Origin: Roseateles_B sp041913905
GTDB taxonomy: Bacteria > Pseudomonadota > Gammaproteobacteria > Burkholderiales > Burkholderiaceae_C
DNA length: 64,000 nt
Reading direction: 5' to 3'
NCBI GenBank assembly: GCA_041913905.1
Contig: JAYSEK010000028.1
Location: 1-64,000, forward strand
Numbering within the stretch: the first letter of the stretch is position 1; each line of letters begins with the position of its first letter. The notes beneath the pieces were generated by a model. It was not told where the DNA came from. It made no database searches and saw nothing but the letters and a program-made list of their open reading frames with translations. The translations under genes and the position numbers were made by a program. Of the stretch, positions 38,162 through 45,796 are shown piece after piece.

Positions 38162-39133
38162 TCAGTTCAGCGCCGTCTTCATCACGCCGCCCGTCAAGGC
38201 GGCGATGAGGTTGTCCACCGCCAGATCGCACATGGCGCGGCGCGTGGGGATGGAGGCGCTGGCGATGTGCGGCGTCAGCACCACGTTGCGGCAGGCCAGC
38301 AGGCCCGGATGCACGGCGGGTTCGCCCTCGAACACGTCCAGGCCCGCGGCCGCCAGACGGCCCGCCTGCAGGGCTTCGGCCAGCGCCGCGTCGTCGACGA
38401 TGCCGCCGCGGGCGATGTTGGTCAGCGTGGCCGAGGGCTTCATCAGCGCCAGCTCGGCCGCGCCCACGAGGTGGTGCGCCTCTGGGCTGTAGGGCACCAC
38501 GATCACCAGGTGGTCGCTCTGGCGCAGCAGTTCCTCCCTGCTCACCCAGCGCGCGCCCAGCGGCTGCTCCAGCGCGGGCGTCAGGCGGCTGCGGTTGTGG
38601 TAGATCACCTGCATGCCGAAGCCCAGCGCCCCGCGCCGCGCGATGGCCTGGCCGATGCGGCCCATGCCCAGGATGCCCAGGGTGCTGCCGTGCAGATCGG
38701 CGCCGACCAGCAGGTCCACATGCCATTGCGTCCAACGGCCCTCGCGCAGGTAGCGCTCGGCCTCGCTGATGCGCCGGGCTGCGGCCATCATCAGCGCGAA
38801 GCCGAAGTCGGCGGTGGTTTCGGTCAGCACGTCGGGCGCATTGCTCACGCGCACGCCGCGGGCGGTGCAGGCGGGCAGGTCCACGTTGTTGTAGCCGACC
38901 GTCATCAGGCAGACGGCGCGCAGGTCCGGGCAGGCCTCCAGCAGCGCGGCGTCGATGCGCTCGGTGCCGGTGGCGAAGAGGCCGGCCTTGCCCTGCAGTC
39001 GGCGGACCAGCTCGGCGGGCGGCAGCGGCTCGTCGCTGTCGGTCTCCTCGACCTCGCAGTGTTCGCGCAGCCGCGCGACGATGTCCGGGAAGATGCGGCG
39101 GGCCACGAACACCGCCGGCTTGGTCTGGCTCAT
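38162..39133 (-). CDS. D-2-hydroxyacid dehydrogenase (glyoxylate/hydroxypyruvate reductase type)
   Basis: 323 residues from the ATG at 39133. The NAD(P) motif is in LGILGMGRIGQAIARR. The catalytic Arg lies in NIARGGIVDD, and the catalytic Glu/His pair in LDVFEGEPAVHPGL and LTPHIASAS. This is the GyaR/GhrB group, reducing glyoxylate or hydroxypyruvate. It starts 8 bp after the nitroreductase gene, probably in one transcript. Confidence 0.9.
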   Translation of the reverse strand: MSQTKPAVFVARRIFPDIVARLREHCEVEETDSDEPLPPAELVRRLQGKAGLFATGTERIDAALLEACPDLRAVCLMTVGYNNVDLPACTARGVRVSNAPDVLTETTADFGFALMMAAARRISEAERYLREGRWTQWHVDLLVGADLHGSTLGILGMGRIGQAIARRGALGFGMQVIYHNRSRLTPALEQPLGARWVSREELLRQSDHLVIVVPYSPEAHHLVGAAELALMKPSATLTNIARGGIVDDAALAEALQAGRLAAAGLDVFEGEPAVHPGLLACRNVVLTPHIASASIPTRRAMCDLAVDNLIAALTGGVMKTALN

Positions 39134-39141
39134 TGCGGGCC

Positions 39142-39855
39142 TCACTGCTCCAGGAAACGGACGAACTCTTCCAGCGGCGCGCGCTCGGTCACCAGGCTGT
39201 TCTCCACGGCGTTCGGATCGGCGTAGCCCAGGGCCATGCCGCAGACCAGCATCTGCTCGGGCCCGAACTGCAGCTCCTCGGCGATCAGGCGATGGAACTG
39301 GGTGAAGGCCGCCTGCGGGCAGGTGTGCAGGCCGCGGCCTCGCGCCGCGATCATGAGGTTCTGCAGGAACATGCCGTAGTCCAGCCAGCTGCCCTGCTGC
39401 ATCACGCGGTCGATGCTGAAGATCAGGCCCACCGGCGCATCGAAGAAGCGGTAGTTGCGCCCGTGCTGCTCGTGCATGCGGGCCTTGTCGCCCTTGGCGA
39501 TGTTGAGCAGGCCGTAGAGGTCCCAGCCCACCTTGCGGCGGCGGTCGATGTAGGGCGAGACCCATTCGCGCGGGTAGTAGGCGTACTCCTCCTGGTGGGT
39601 GGACAGCTCCTGCGGGTCGTCGTAGACGGCCATGATGCGGTCGCTCAGGCGCTGCAGCGCCGCGCCGGTGAGCACGTGCACCTGCCAGGGCTGGGTGTTG
39701 GTGCCGGAGGGCGCGCGGGCGGCCAGACGCAGGATGTCTTCCAGCGTCTCACGCGGGATGGGCGTAGGCAGGAAGGCTCGCATGGAATGGCGGGTGGAGA
39801 TGGCCGCGTCAACAGCGGCCTGCGCCTCGGGGCTGGGGCTATCGAAAACACTCAC
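39142..39855 (-). CDS. Nitroreductase family flavoprotein
   Basis: 237 residues from a GTG at 39855, with AGGAAGGA upstream. FMN-binding signatures are STRHSMRAFLP near the N terminus, APSGTNTQPWQVHVL, and the C-terminal MALGYADPNAVENSL. It is predicted to be an NAD(P)H-dependent oxidoreductase acting on nitroaromatics or quinones. The natural substrate is unknown. It precedes the hydroxyacid dehydrogenase gene. Confidence 0.88.
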   Translation of the reverse strand: MSVFDSPSPEAQAAVDAAISTRHSMRAFLPTPIPRETLEDILRLAARAPSGTNTQPWQVHVLTGAALQRLSDRIMAVYDDPQELSTHQEEYAYYPREWVSPYIDRRRKVGWDLYGLLNIAKGDKARMHEQHGRNYRFFDAPVGLIFSIDRVMQQGSWLDYGMFLQNLMIAARGRGLHTCPQAAFTQFHRLIAEELQFGPEQMLVCGMALGYADPNAVENSLVTERAPLEEFVRFLEQ

Positions 39856-39926
39856 GTCGGGATTCCTTCCTGGGCTTGCGGGGCGTTCGAGGGGGCCGCG
39901 AGCAAGCGGCGCTTCTCGCAGTCGAA

Positions 39927-40883
39927 TCAGCCCATTGTTCCATTGACGGCCTGCCATCGCTGCCACGCCTGCGACGCTGCCCGCACGGTGCCCAGCTGCA
40001 ACTCGACCATGGCCGCCAGATCCCGCCCATAGCCCCCCGCCATGCTCAGGGCGACAGGGATGCGGCGCTGCCACAGCCAGTCCAGCACGCGCCAATCGCG
40101 CTGCAGCAGCCCGGCGGCCGTCAGTTTCAGGCGCCCCAGGCGGTCTCCTTCGTGCGGATCGGCACCGGCCAGGTAGAAGGCCAGGCCCGGCGGATGCGTC
40201 CGCACGCGATGCTCGACCTCCTCCAGGGCCCGGTCCAGCGCGGCCAGGTAATCGACATCGCCGGTGCCGTCGGGCAGCTCCACGTCCAGGCTGCTGACCT
40301 CCTTGCGGAAAGGGAAGTTGCGCGCCCCATGCAGGGAGAGCGTGAAGACGCTGGGATCGTCCCGGAAGATCGCGGCCGTGCCGTTGCCCTGGTGCACGTC
40401 GAGGTCGATGACCAGCACGCGCAGTCCGGCACGACCGCCGCCGTATCGCTGATGCCACTCGGCCTGCATCAGGCGCGCCGCCACCGCCACGTCGTTGAAG
40501 ACACAGTAGCCGCTGCCCTTGTGGGCATAGGCATGGTGGGTGCCACCGGCCAGGTTCAGGGCCACGCCCTCGCCCAGTGCCGTCCGCGCCGCTGCAATCG
40601 TGGCGCCCACCGAATGCCGTGCGCGCAGCGGCATCGCCGGCGTCCAGGGAAAGCCGATTTCGCGCTGCTCGGCCTCGCTGAGCCGTCCAGCCAGGACCCG
40701 GCCGATGTAGTCCGGCTCATGCGCCAGGGCCAGTTCGGCTTCGCTGGCGGCCGGCGCCGGGCACAGCCAGACGGCACCCGGCTCGGCTTCGAGGCGCTCG
40801 CGCAGCATGCGGTACTTGGCCAGCGGAAAGCGGTGCTGGGGCGGCAGCTGCAGCGTGTAAGCGTCGGCGTGGTAGGCCTGCAT
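39927..40883 (-). CDS. Histone deacetylase-like (acetylpolyamine amidohydrolase) family protein
   Basis: 318 residues with family motifs in order: GGTHHAYAHKGSGYCVFND (active-site His pair), VIDLDVHQGNGTA (zinc-ligand Asp and His) and AGADPHEGD (third ligand). These zinc enzymes remove acetyl groups from polyamines, lysines or similar amines. It is divergent from the phasin gene; the two share the 202-bp spacer with the palindromes at 40939 and 41002. Confidence 0.9.
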   Translation of the reverse strand: MQAYHADAYTLQLPPQHRFPLAKYRMLRERLEAEPGAVWLCPAPAASEAELALAHEPDYIGRVLAGRLSEAEQREIGFPWTPAMPLRARHSVGATIAAARTALGEGVALNLAGGTHHAYAHKGSGYCVFNDVAVAARLMQAEWHQRYGGGRAGLRVLVIDLDVHQGNGTAAIFRDDPSVFTLSLHGARNFPFRKEVSSLDVELPDGTGDVDYLAALDRALEEVEHRVRTHPPGLAFYLAGADPHEGDRLGRLKLTAAGLLQRDWRVLDWLWQRRIPVALSMAGGYGRDLAAMVELQLGTVRAASQAWQRWQAVNGTMG

Positions 40884-40938
40884 GGGCGAAACGGAGGAAA
40901 GAAGTTTTCAGTCTGCGGCATTCACCCCGACTTACGCC

Positions 40939-40961
40939 TTTTTGCTGCGCCGCAGCAAAAA
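40939..40961. promoter_or_regulatory. Perfect palindrome upstream of the phasin promoter (PhaR-like operator candidate)
   Basis: An 11-bp perfect inverted repeat with a one-base centre: TTTTTGCTGCG-C-CGCAGCAAAAA. Its core reads CTGC-N3-GCAG, the pattern I recall as the binding site of the PHA regulator PhaR in Paracoccus. It lies just 5' of the predicted -35 at 40966. Because the flanking genes diverge, a terminator role is unlikely. Confidence 0.65.
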
Positions 40962-40965
40962 GTAC

Positions 40966-40994
40966 TTGCAAGCCGCTGGACCGGCCTCCACAAT
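40966..40994 (+). promoter_or_regulatory. Sigma-70-type promoter of the phasin gene
   Basis: TTGCAA (40966-40971) and CACAAT (40989-40994) are separated by exactly 17 bp. The predicted transcription start near 41001 lies about 85 bp before the phasin ATG and inside the second palindrome. Confidence 0.6.
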
Positions 40995-41001
40995 AGCGAT
41001 C

Positions 41002-41018
41002 ATGTTGCAGTGCAACAT
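41002..41018. promoter_or_regulatory. Second palindrome at the predicted phasin transcription start
   Basis: ATGTTGCA-G-TGCAACAT is a perfect 8+1+8 inverted repeat of the TGC-rich kind. It overlaps the expected +1, an ideal position for repression. With the palindrome at 40939 it brackets the core promoter. Confidence 0.6.
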
Positions 41019-41085
41019 TTATCGCTGTCACCGAGTATCCATCAGGAATCCCGCGGGTCGCCCCGCTCAGACTTAGGAGAGCACC

Positions 41086-41640
41086 ATGCTGACTGCAGAA
41101 CAAATCTTCGCCGCACACAAGGCCAATATCGAGACGCTGTTCGGCCTGACCAACAAGGCCTTCGAAGGCGTGGAGAAGCTGGTCGAGCTGAACCTGCAAG
41201 TGGCCAAGGCCACGCTGGCTGAAGCCGCTGAGAACACGCAAGCGGCCCTGTCCGTCAAGGACGCCCAGGAACTGCTGGCCCTGCAGACCTCGCTGCTGCA
41301 ACCCAGCGCCGAGAAGGCCGCCGCCTACAGCCGTCACCTCTACGACATCGCCACCGCCACCAACGCCGAAGTGGCCAAGGTTGCCGAAGCCCAGTTCGCG
41401 GACGTGCAGGCCAAGTTCAACGCCGTGGTCGACACCGCCGCCAAGAACGCCCCCGCCGGCACCGAGAACGCCGTGGCCCTGGTGAAGTCCGCCGTGTCCG
41501 CTGCCAACAACGCCATCGAGAACATCCAGAAGGCCGCCAAGCAGGCGACCGAAGTGGCCGAGGCCAACTTCCAGGCGGTGACCAACTCCGCCGTGAAGGC
41601 CTCCCAGGCCGGCAGCCGCGGCAAGCGCGCCGCCGCCTGA
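41086..41640 (+). CDS. phaP: Phasin (polyhydroxyalkanoate granule-associated protein)
   Basis: 184 residues, helical and Ala-rich. The opening MLTAEQIFAAHKANIETLFG and the segment AFEGVEKLVELNLQVAKATL are characteristic of betaproteobacterial PhaP. It coats PHA granules and controls their number and size. TAGGAGAGCACC precedes the ATG. It has its own promoter, two operator-like palindromes and a strong terminator, as expected for a highly expressed, PhaR-repressed single gene. No PHA synthase gene is in the window. Confidence 0.93.
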   Translation: MLTAEQIFAAHKANIETLFGLTNKAFEGVEKLVELNLQVAKATLAEAAENTQAALSVKDAQELLALQTSLLQPSAEKAAAYSRHLYDIATATNAEVAKVAEAQFADVQAKFNAVVDTAAKNAPAGTENAVALVKSAVSAANNAIENIQKAAKQATEVAEANFQAVTNSAVKASQAGSRGKRAAA

Positions 41641-41726
41641 TGGAGCGGGCCGCCGGCCACCCCGGTCGGCCCTGAACGATTGTCTCCTCGGTACCCCGTG
41701 GCGGCCCGCGCCGCCCAGGTACCTTG

Positions 41727-41758
41727 AAGCCCGGTGCCTCGTGCGTCGGGCTTTTTTT
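41727..41758 (+). terminator. Rho-independent terminator after phaP
   Basis: An AAGCCCG/CGGGCTT stem with a 13-nt loop is followed by a T run. It lies about 90 bp past the phasin stop and just before the next gene. Confidence 0.85.
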
Positions 41759-41806
41759 GTTTTCAGCCTCCAGAGCCCTAGACTGCGCGCACCCCTGCCA
41801 CCCCGC

Positions 41807-42859
41807 ATGCCTTCGTCGATGTCACTCTGGCAAAGCCTGACCCGCATCCCTCAGCCCGCCCCCGGCCACTGCACCAACTGCGGCGCCACACTCGCCCAGC
41901 CTCGCCCACGCTTTTGCGGCGACTGCGGGCAGGAGACCGAGATCAAGGCGCCCACGCTGGGCGAGTTCATCCAGCAGTTCGGCGGGGCCTATTTCTCCAC
42001 CGAAGGCGCGCTGTGGCGCACGCTGGGGCGGCTCTTCGTCCCGGGGCAGCTGACCCTGGAATATGTCGCCGGCCGCAGGCGGCACTACGTGCTGCCGTTG
42101 CGTCTGTACCTGACGCTCTCCGTCGTCCTGTTGCTCGCCTTGCGCTTGAGCGGCCAGCTTGAATGGACGGACGATGCGCCGGCCAGGGCGGCGGGCCCTG
42201 CGGCGTCGGCCCCCCTGGCCGCCTCGGCGCCAGGCAAGTCGGGTCAGTCGGGTCAGTCGGGTCCGTCGGATAAGGCGGACACGCCGGGCACGGGCGCCAA
42301 GCCGGGCAAAGTCGTCGGCGCCGCCTTGGTCATCGATCCGAAGGACCGTGAGGAGATGACCCTGTTGGATCTCGGACACTGGCGGGCCGGCACGCGCAAG
42401 GGCCAGTTCTACTGCGAAGGCTTCAGCACCCAGGTCTGCCAGCGGCTGGAGCGCCGGATCCAGGCGGACCCGGAGACGATGAAGCAGTTCTCCGAGCAGC
42501 TGCAGTCCCGCGCGCTGGACCACCTCGGCCAGGCCATGTTCGTGCTGCTGCCGGCCTTTGCGCTGTGGCTCAAGCTCTTCTACATCGACAAGCGCCGCCG
42601 CTACACCGAGCACCTGGTCTTCGCCCTGCATCAGCACGCCTTCTGGTTCGCCATGCTGGCGCTGCTGACGCTGAAGGCCGAGCCGGTGGCGGCGTTCTGC
42701 GCCCTGGCCATCATGGTCCACCCGCTCGTCGCCCTGCACCGCGTGTACGCCACCCGCTGGTGGAGCACCGCGCTGCGGGCCCTGGCCCTGCTGCTGAGCT
42801 ACAGCATCAGCCTGGGACTGGTGATGGCCGCCATGGTCATCTACCTGTTCGTGTCTTAG
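41807..42859 (+). CDS. DUF3667-like membrane protein with N-terminal zinc ribbon
   Basis: 350 residues from the ATG at 41807; a second ATG at 41819 is equally possible, as no clear ribosome site is seen. Two CxxC pairs (CTNCGAT and CGDCGQE) form a zinc ribbon. The conserved TLGEFIQQFGGAYFSTEGALWRT-type region and about five membrane spans follow. A Ser/Gly/Lys-rich segment (about 125-165) interrupts the first spans. Function unknown. Its last 23 bp overlap the 3' end of the convergent patatin gene. Confidence 0.7.
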   Translation: MPSSMSLWQSLTRIPQPAPGHCTNCGATLAQPRPRFCGDCGQETEIKAPTLGEFIQQFGGAYFSTEGALWRTLGRLFVPGQLTLEYVAGRRRHYVLPLRLYLTLSVVLLLALRLSGQLEWTDDAPARAAGPAASAPLAASAPGKSGQSGQSGPSDKADTPGTGAKPGKVVGAALVIDPKDREEMTLLDLGHWRAGTRKGQFYCEGFSTQVCQRLERRIQADPETMKQFSEQLQSRALDHLGQAMFVLLPAFALWLKLFYIDKRRRYTEHLVFALHQHAFWFAMLALLTLKAEPVAAFCALAIMVHPLVALHRVYATRWWSTALRALALLLSYSISLGLVMAAMVIYLFVS

Positions 42860-43808
42860 CCGCCAGGCGCTGGCGAAGCTGCGGCATGGCGGCAAGAGCG
42901 GCCTCGCGGCCGGCCTGGATGCTGCGCTTGCGGGCCGAGAAATCGGCGCCACCCACGCCGTCCAGCTTGGGACGGATGATGAGGTCGGCCTCGCGCAGCT
43001 CGAAATTGTTGATCGAGCGGCCCATGATGGAGAAGGTTTGCAGCAGCATGCGCATCGCGTCGCCGGGCGGCTTGGCTTCCGGCGGTTCGGAGATGTCCAC
43101 GGCGATCACGAGCTCCGCGCCCATCTGCTTGGCATAGCGGACCGGCACTGGCGCGACCAGGCCGCCATCCACATACTCGCGCTGACCGATCTTGACCGGC
43201 TGGAACACGGCCGGGACCGAGCTGGAGGCCCGCACCGCGGCACCGGTATCGCCGGTCCGGAAGAGGATGGGCGAGCCGTCCGAGAGATCGGTCGCCACGA
43301 TGCCCAGGGGCGTCGGCATCTGCTCGATCAGGCGATGACCGGTCTTTTCCCGCACGAAGCGCGCCAGCGCCTCGCCGCGGATCAGGCCGCGGGTGGGGAA
43401 CGCCCAGTCGGTGATGGCGCCTTCGTCCATGGATTCGGCCATCTGGGCCAGTTCCTTGCCGTTCTTGCCAGAGGCGTAGAGCGAAGCCACCAGGCTGCCC
43501 GCCGAGGTGCCGGCCACCAGGTCGACCTTGACGCCGTTTTCCTCCAGCACCTGAATCACACCGATGTGTGCGAAGCCGCGCGCGGCCCCGCCCCCCAGCG
43601 CCAGGCCGACCTTGGGCGGCTTGGGTGGCGGCAGGGGCACGACGGGGTCGATGGGCTGGGCCGGCTGGGCCTGCGCCGGGGCCTCGCTGCCGGCAGTGCG
43701 CGTGGGTGCGGTGGCACAGGCGGCCAGGCCCAGGGCCAGCAGGGTCAGCAGTGCGCCACGGCGGGCGGGCCTCGGGGCGCCGGGACTCGGGAATTCGAAC
43801 GATCGCAT
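42837..43808 (-). CDS. Patatin-like phospholipase, lipoprotein
   Basis: 323 residues from the ATG at 43808. The lipobox LGLAAC (C31) predicts a lipid-anchored envelope protein. The patatin domain has oxyanion motif GGGAARGF, nucleophile GTSAGS (S102) and the Asp of EYVDGGL. Enzymes of this kind hydrolyse acyl esters of membrane lipids. It is head-to-head with another patatin gene, 152 bp away, so the two may be co-regulated. Confidence 0.87.
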   Translation of the reverse strand: MRSFEFPSPGAPRPARRGALLTLLALGLAACATAPTRTAGSEAPAQAQPAQPIDPVVPLPPPKPPKVGLALGGGAARGFAHIGVIQVLEENGVKVDLVAGTSAGSLVASLYASGKNGKELAQMAESMDEGAITDWAFPTRGLIRGEALARFVREKTGHRLIEQMPTPLGIVATDLSDGSPILFRTGDTGAAVRASSSVPAVFQPVKIGQREYVDGGLVAPVPVRYAKQMGAELVIAVDISEPPEAKPPGDAMRMLLQTFSIMGRSINNFELREADLIIRPKLDGVGGADFSARKRSIQAGREAALAAMPQLRQRLAAKTRTGR

Positions 43809-43960
43809 GGCGCGGCATTCTATTGAGTGTCCCGGCATGTTTGCGGACCGCCCCAGTCGCCGCGGCAAGGGGGCCACGTCTTGCCTGCCAGTTGGCCGTC
43901 GCGATGCCACAATGCATCAGCGCCGGGCCGAGGCGGCCGGTGCCTACCGGGGAGTCGCGC

Positions 43961-45796
43961 GTGGACGAATCGGACCAGGTCAGGGAACGCATCGCTGCCA
44001 TGCTGCGCCGCAGCGCGGTGTTCGGGCCGCTGTCCGACGCCCTGCGCCTGGCCCTGGCCGCCGCCATGCGCCTGCACACCGTGCCCGGCGGCAGCCCGCT
44101 CTTCCACGAGGGCGAGCCCGCCGACAGCATGGCCGTGCTGCTCAGCGGCGGGCTGCGCGCCTGGCGCCAGACGCCGGCGGGCGAGCTGCTGCTCTACAAC
44201 CAGTTCCATCCCGGCCAGAGCGTGGGCGAACTGGCGATGATCCTGCAACAGGCCCGCGCCCAGCATGTCACGGCGCTGCGCGATTCGCTGGTCGCGCTGC
44301 TGGACCGCCAGTCCTATGAAGCCCTGCTGTTGCAGCATCCGCTGGAGCTCAGCCGGGTGATGATCAAGACCGTCGCAGACCGTCTGCGCAACCAGGCGGA
44401 AAGCGGCGATCAGCGCCTCGCGCAAACCTTCCTGATCCTGCCCCTGGCGCCCGACGAAGCCACCTGCCAAGCCGCCGCCGGCCTGGCCCTGCAGCTGAGC
44501 CAAGCCCTCTGCCGCCTGGGCCGCACCGGCCACCTGCGGGACGGCGGCCCGGGCCAGGGCATCGTGCTGAACGGCCAGCCCTGCTCGCGCGAACGCCTGG
44601 CCGAACTGGACGAGGGCCACGACTACCTGGTCTACGAGGCCGACGCGCAGGTGAGCGACTGGACGCTGCACGCCTTCCGCCACGCCGACCAGCTGGTGCT
44701 GGTGGCACGTGCCGGCAGCAACGCCCGCCCCAGCGACATCGAAGCCCAGCTCCGGCGCGAAACCGGCTGGTCCCTGAAGCGCCAGCACCTGGCCTTGCTG
44801 CATCCGGCCTCGGCCCTCGAAGCCGAGCTCCCCGAGCCCTGGACTCGCGAACGGCAGCTGGAACGCGTCTACCCGCTGCGCGAAGGGCATGAAGAGGATG
44901 TGGCACGCCTGGCACGCTTCCTCACCGGCCAGGCCGTGGGACTGGTGCTGGGCGGCGGCGGCGCCCGGGGCTTCGCCCACCTGGGCGTGCTGCGTGCGCT
45001 GCGCGAGGCGGGCGTGCCGGTGGACCTGATCGGCGGCAACAGCATGGGCGCGCTGATCGGGGCGCAGCTGGCCCAGGGGCACGACATCGCCACCGTGCTG
45101 GCCCAGACGCGCAGCTTCGCAACGGGCGGCGAGCGCCTCACCCTGCCCCTGGTGTCGCTCGTGGGCGGCCGGCGAGTCGAACGCGACCTCCGCGCCCTGT
45201 TCGGCGAGCAGCAGATCGAGCGCCTGTGGCGGCCCTTCTTCGCGGCCAGCTGCAACCTGAGCCGCGGCAGCACCACGGTGCTGGACCGCGGACCGCTGTG
45301 GCGGGCGGTGCTGGCCAGCAACTCCCCGGCCGGCCTGCTGCCGCCCGTGCTGCACGAGGGCGAGCTGCTGGTCGATGGCGCCATCCTGGAAAACGTGCCG
45401 GTGCAGGCCATGCGCATGCGCCTGGGCACGCCGCTGGAACGCCGCCGGGGCAATGGGCAGATCATCGCCATCGACGTCGACGCGCGCGCCGAGCTGCGCG
45501 CTGATCCGCAGCTCCACCGGCTGAGCGCCGGCAGCCGGCTGCGATCGCTGATGCAGCGCAGCGCTCCCGCGGTGCCGGGCATCGCCGACATCCTCTACGC
45601 CGCCGGCCACGTGGGCGGCGCCAGCCAACGCGGCCGCACCATCGCCCAGGCCGACGTCTACCTGCAGCCCGACCTCAGCCACTATGCGCTGATGGCCTAC
45701 GCCAGAGCGCAGGAGATCGCCGACGAAGGCTACCGCTATGCGATGCAGCAGATGGCCCTGTGGCAAGACCTGACCCCAGGAAGCCGCGCGCGATGA
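43961..45796 (+). CDS. Cyclic-nucleotide-binding-domain patatin phospholipase (NTE-like)
   Basis: 611 residues from a GTG at 43961, with GGGGAG six bases upstream. An N-terminal cNMP-binding-like domain (about 20-135; LFHEGEPADSMAVLLSGGL) and a central region precede the patatin domain. That domain has GGGGARGFAHLG (about 330), nucleophile GNSMG (S361) and LVDGAI (D472). The architecture matches bacterial neuropathy-target-esterase homologues, which deacylate phospholipids. Its stop overlaps the NRPS start (ATGA), so it is the first gene of a three-gene operon. Confidence 0.87.
   Translation: MDESDQVRERIAAMLRRSAVFGPLSDALRLALAAAMRLHTVPGGSPLFHEGEPADSMAVLLSGGLRAWRQTPAGELLLYNQFHPGQSVGELAMILQQARAQHVTALRDSLVALLDRQSYEALLLQHPLELSRVMIKTVADRLRNQAESGDQRLAQTFLILPLAPDEATCQAAAGLALQLSQALCRLGRTGHLRDGGPGQGIVLNGQPCSRERLAELDEGHDYLVYEADAQVSDWTLHAFRHADQLVLVARAGSNARPSDIEAQLRRETGWSLKRQHLALLHPASALEAELPEPWTRERQLERVYPLREGHEEDVARLARFLTGQAVGLVLGGGGARGFAHLGVLRALREAGVPVDLIGGNSMGALIGAQLAQGHDIATVLAQTRSFATGGERLTLPLVSLVGGRRVERDLRALFGEQQIERLWRPFFAASCNLSRGSTTVLDRGPLWRAVLASNSPAGLLPPVLHEGELLVDGAILENVPVQAMRMRLGTPLERRRGNGQIIAIDVDARAELRADPQLHRLSAGSRLRSLMQRSAPAVPGIADILYAAGHVGGASQRGRTIAQADVYLQPDLSHYALMAYARAQEIADEGYRYAMQQMALWQDLTPGSRAR

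Noticed and set aside
40939..40961. Bidirectional terminator
   Set aside because: The A/T-flanked hairpin could terminate transcription in either direction. However, the neighbouring genes diverge from this point, so nothing needs ending here, and it abuts a good promoter.
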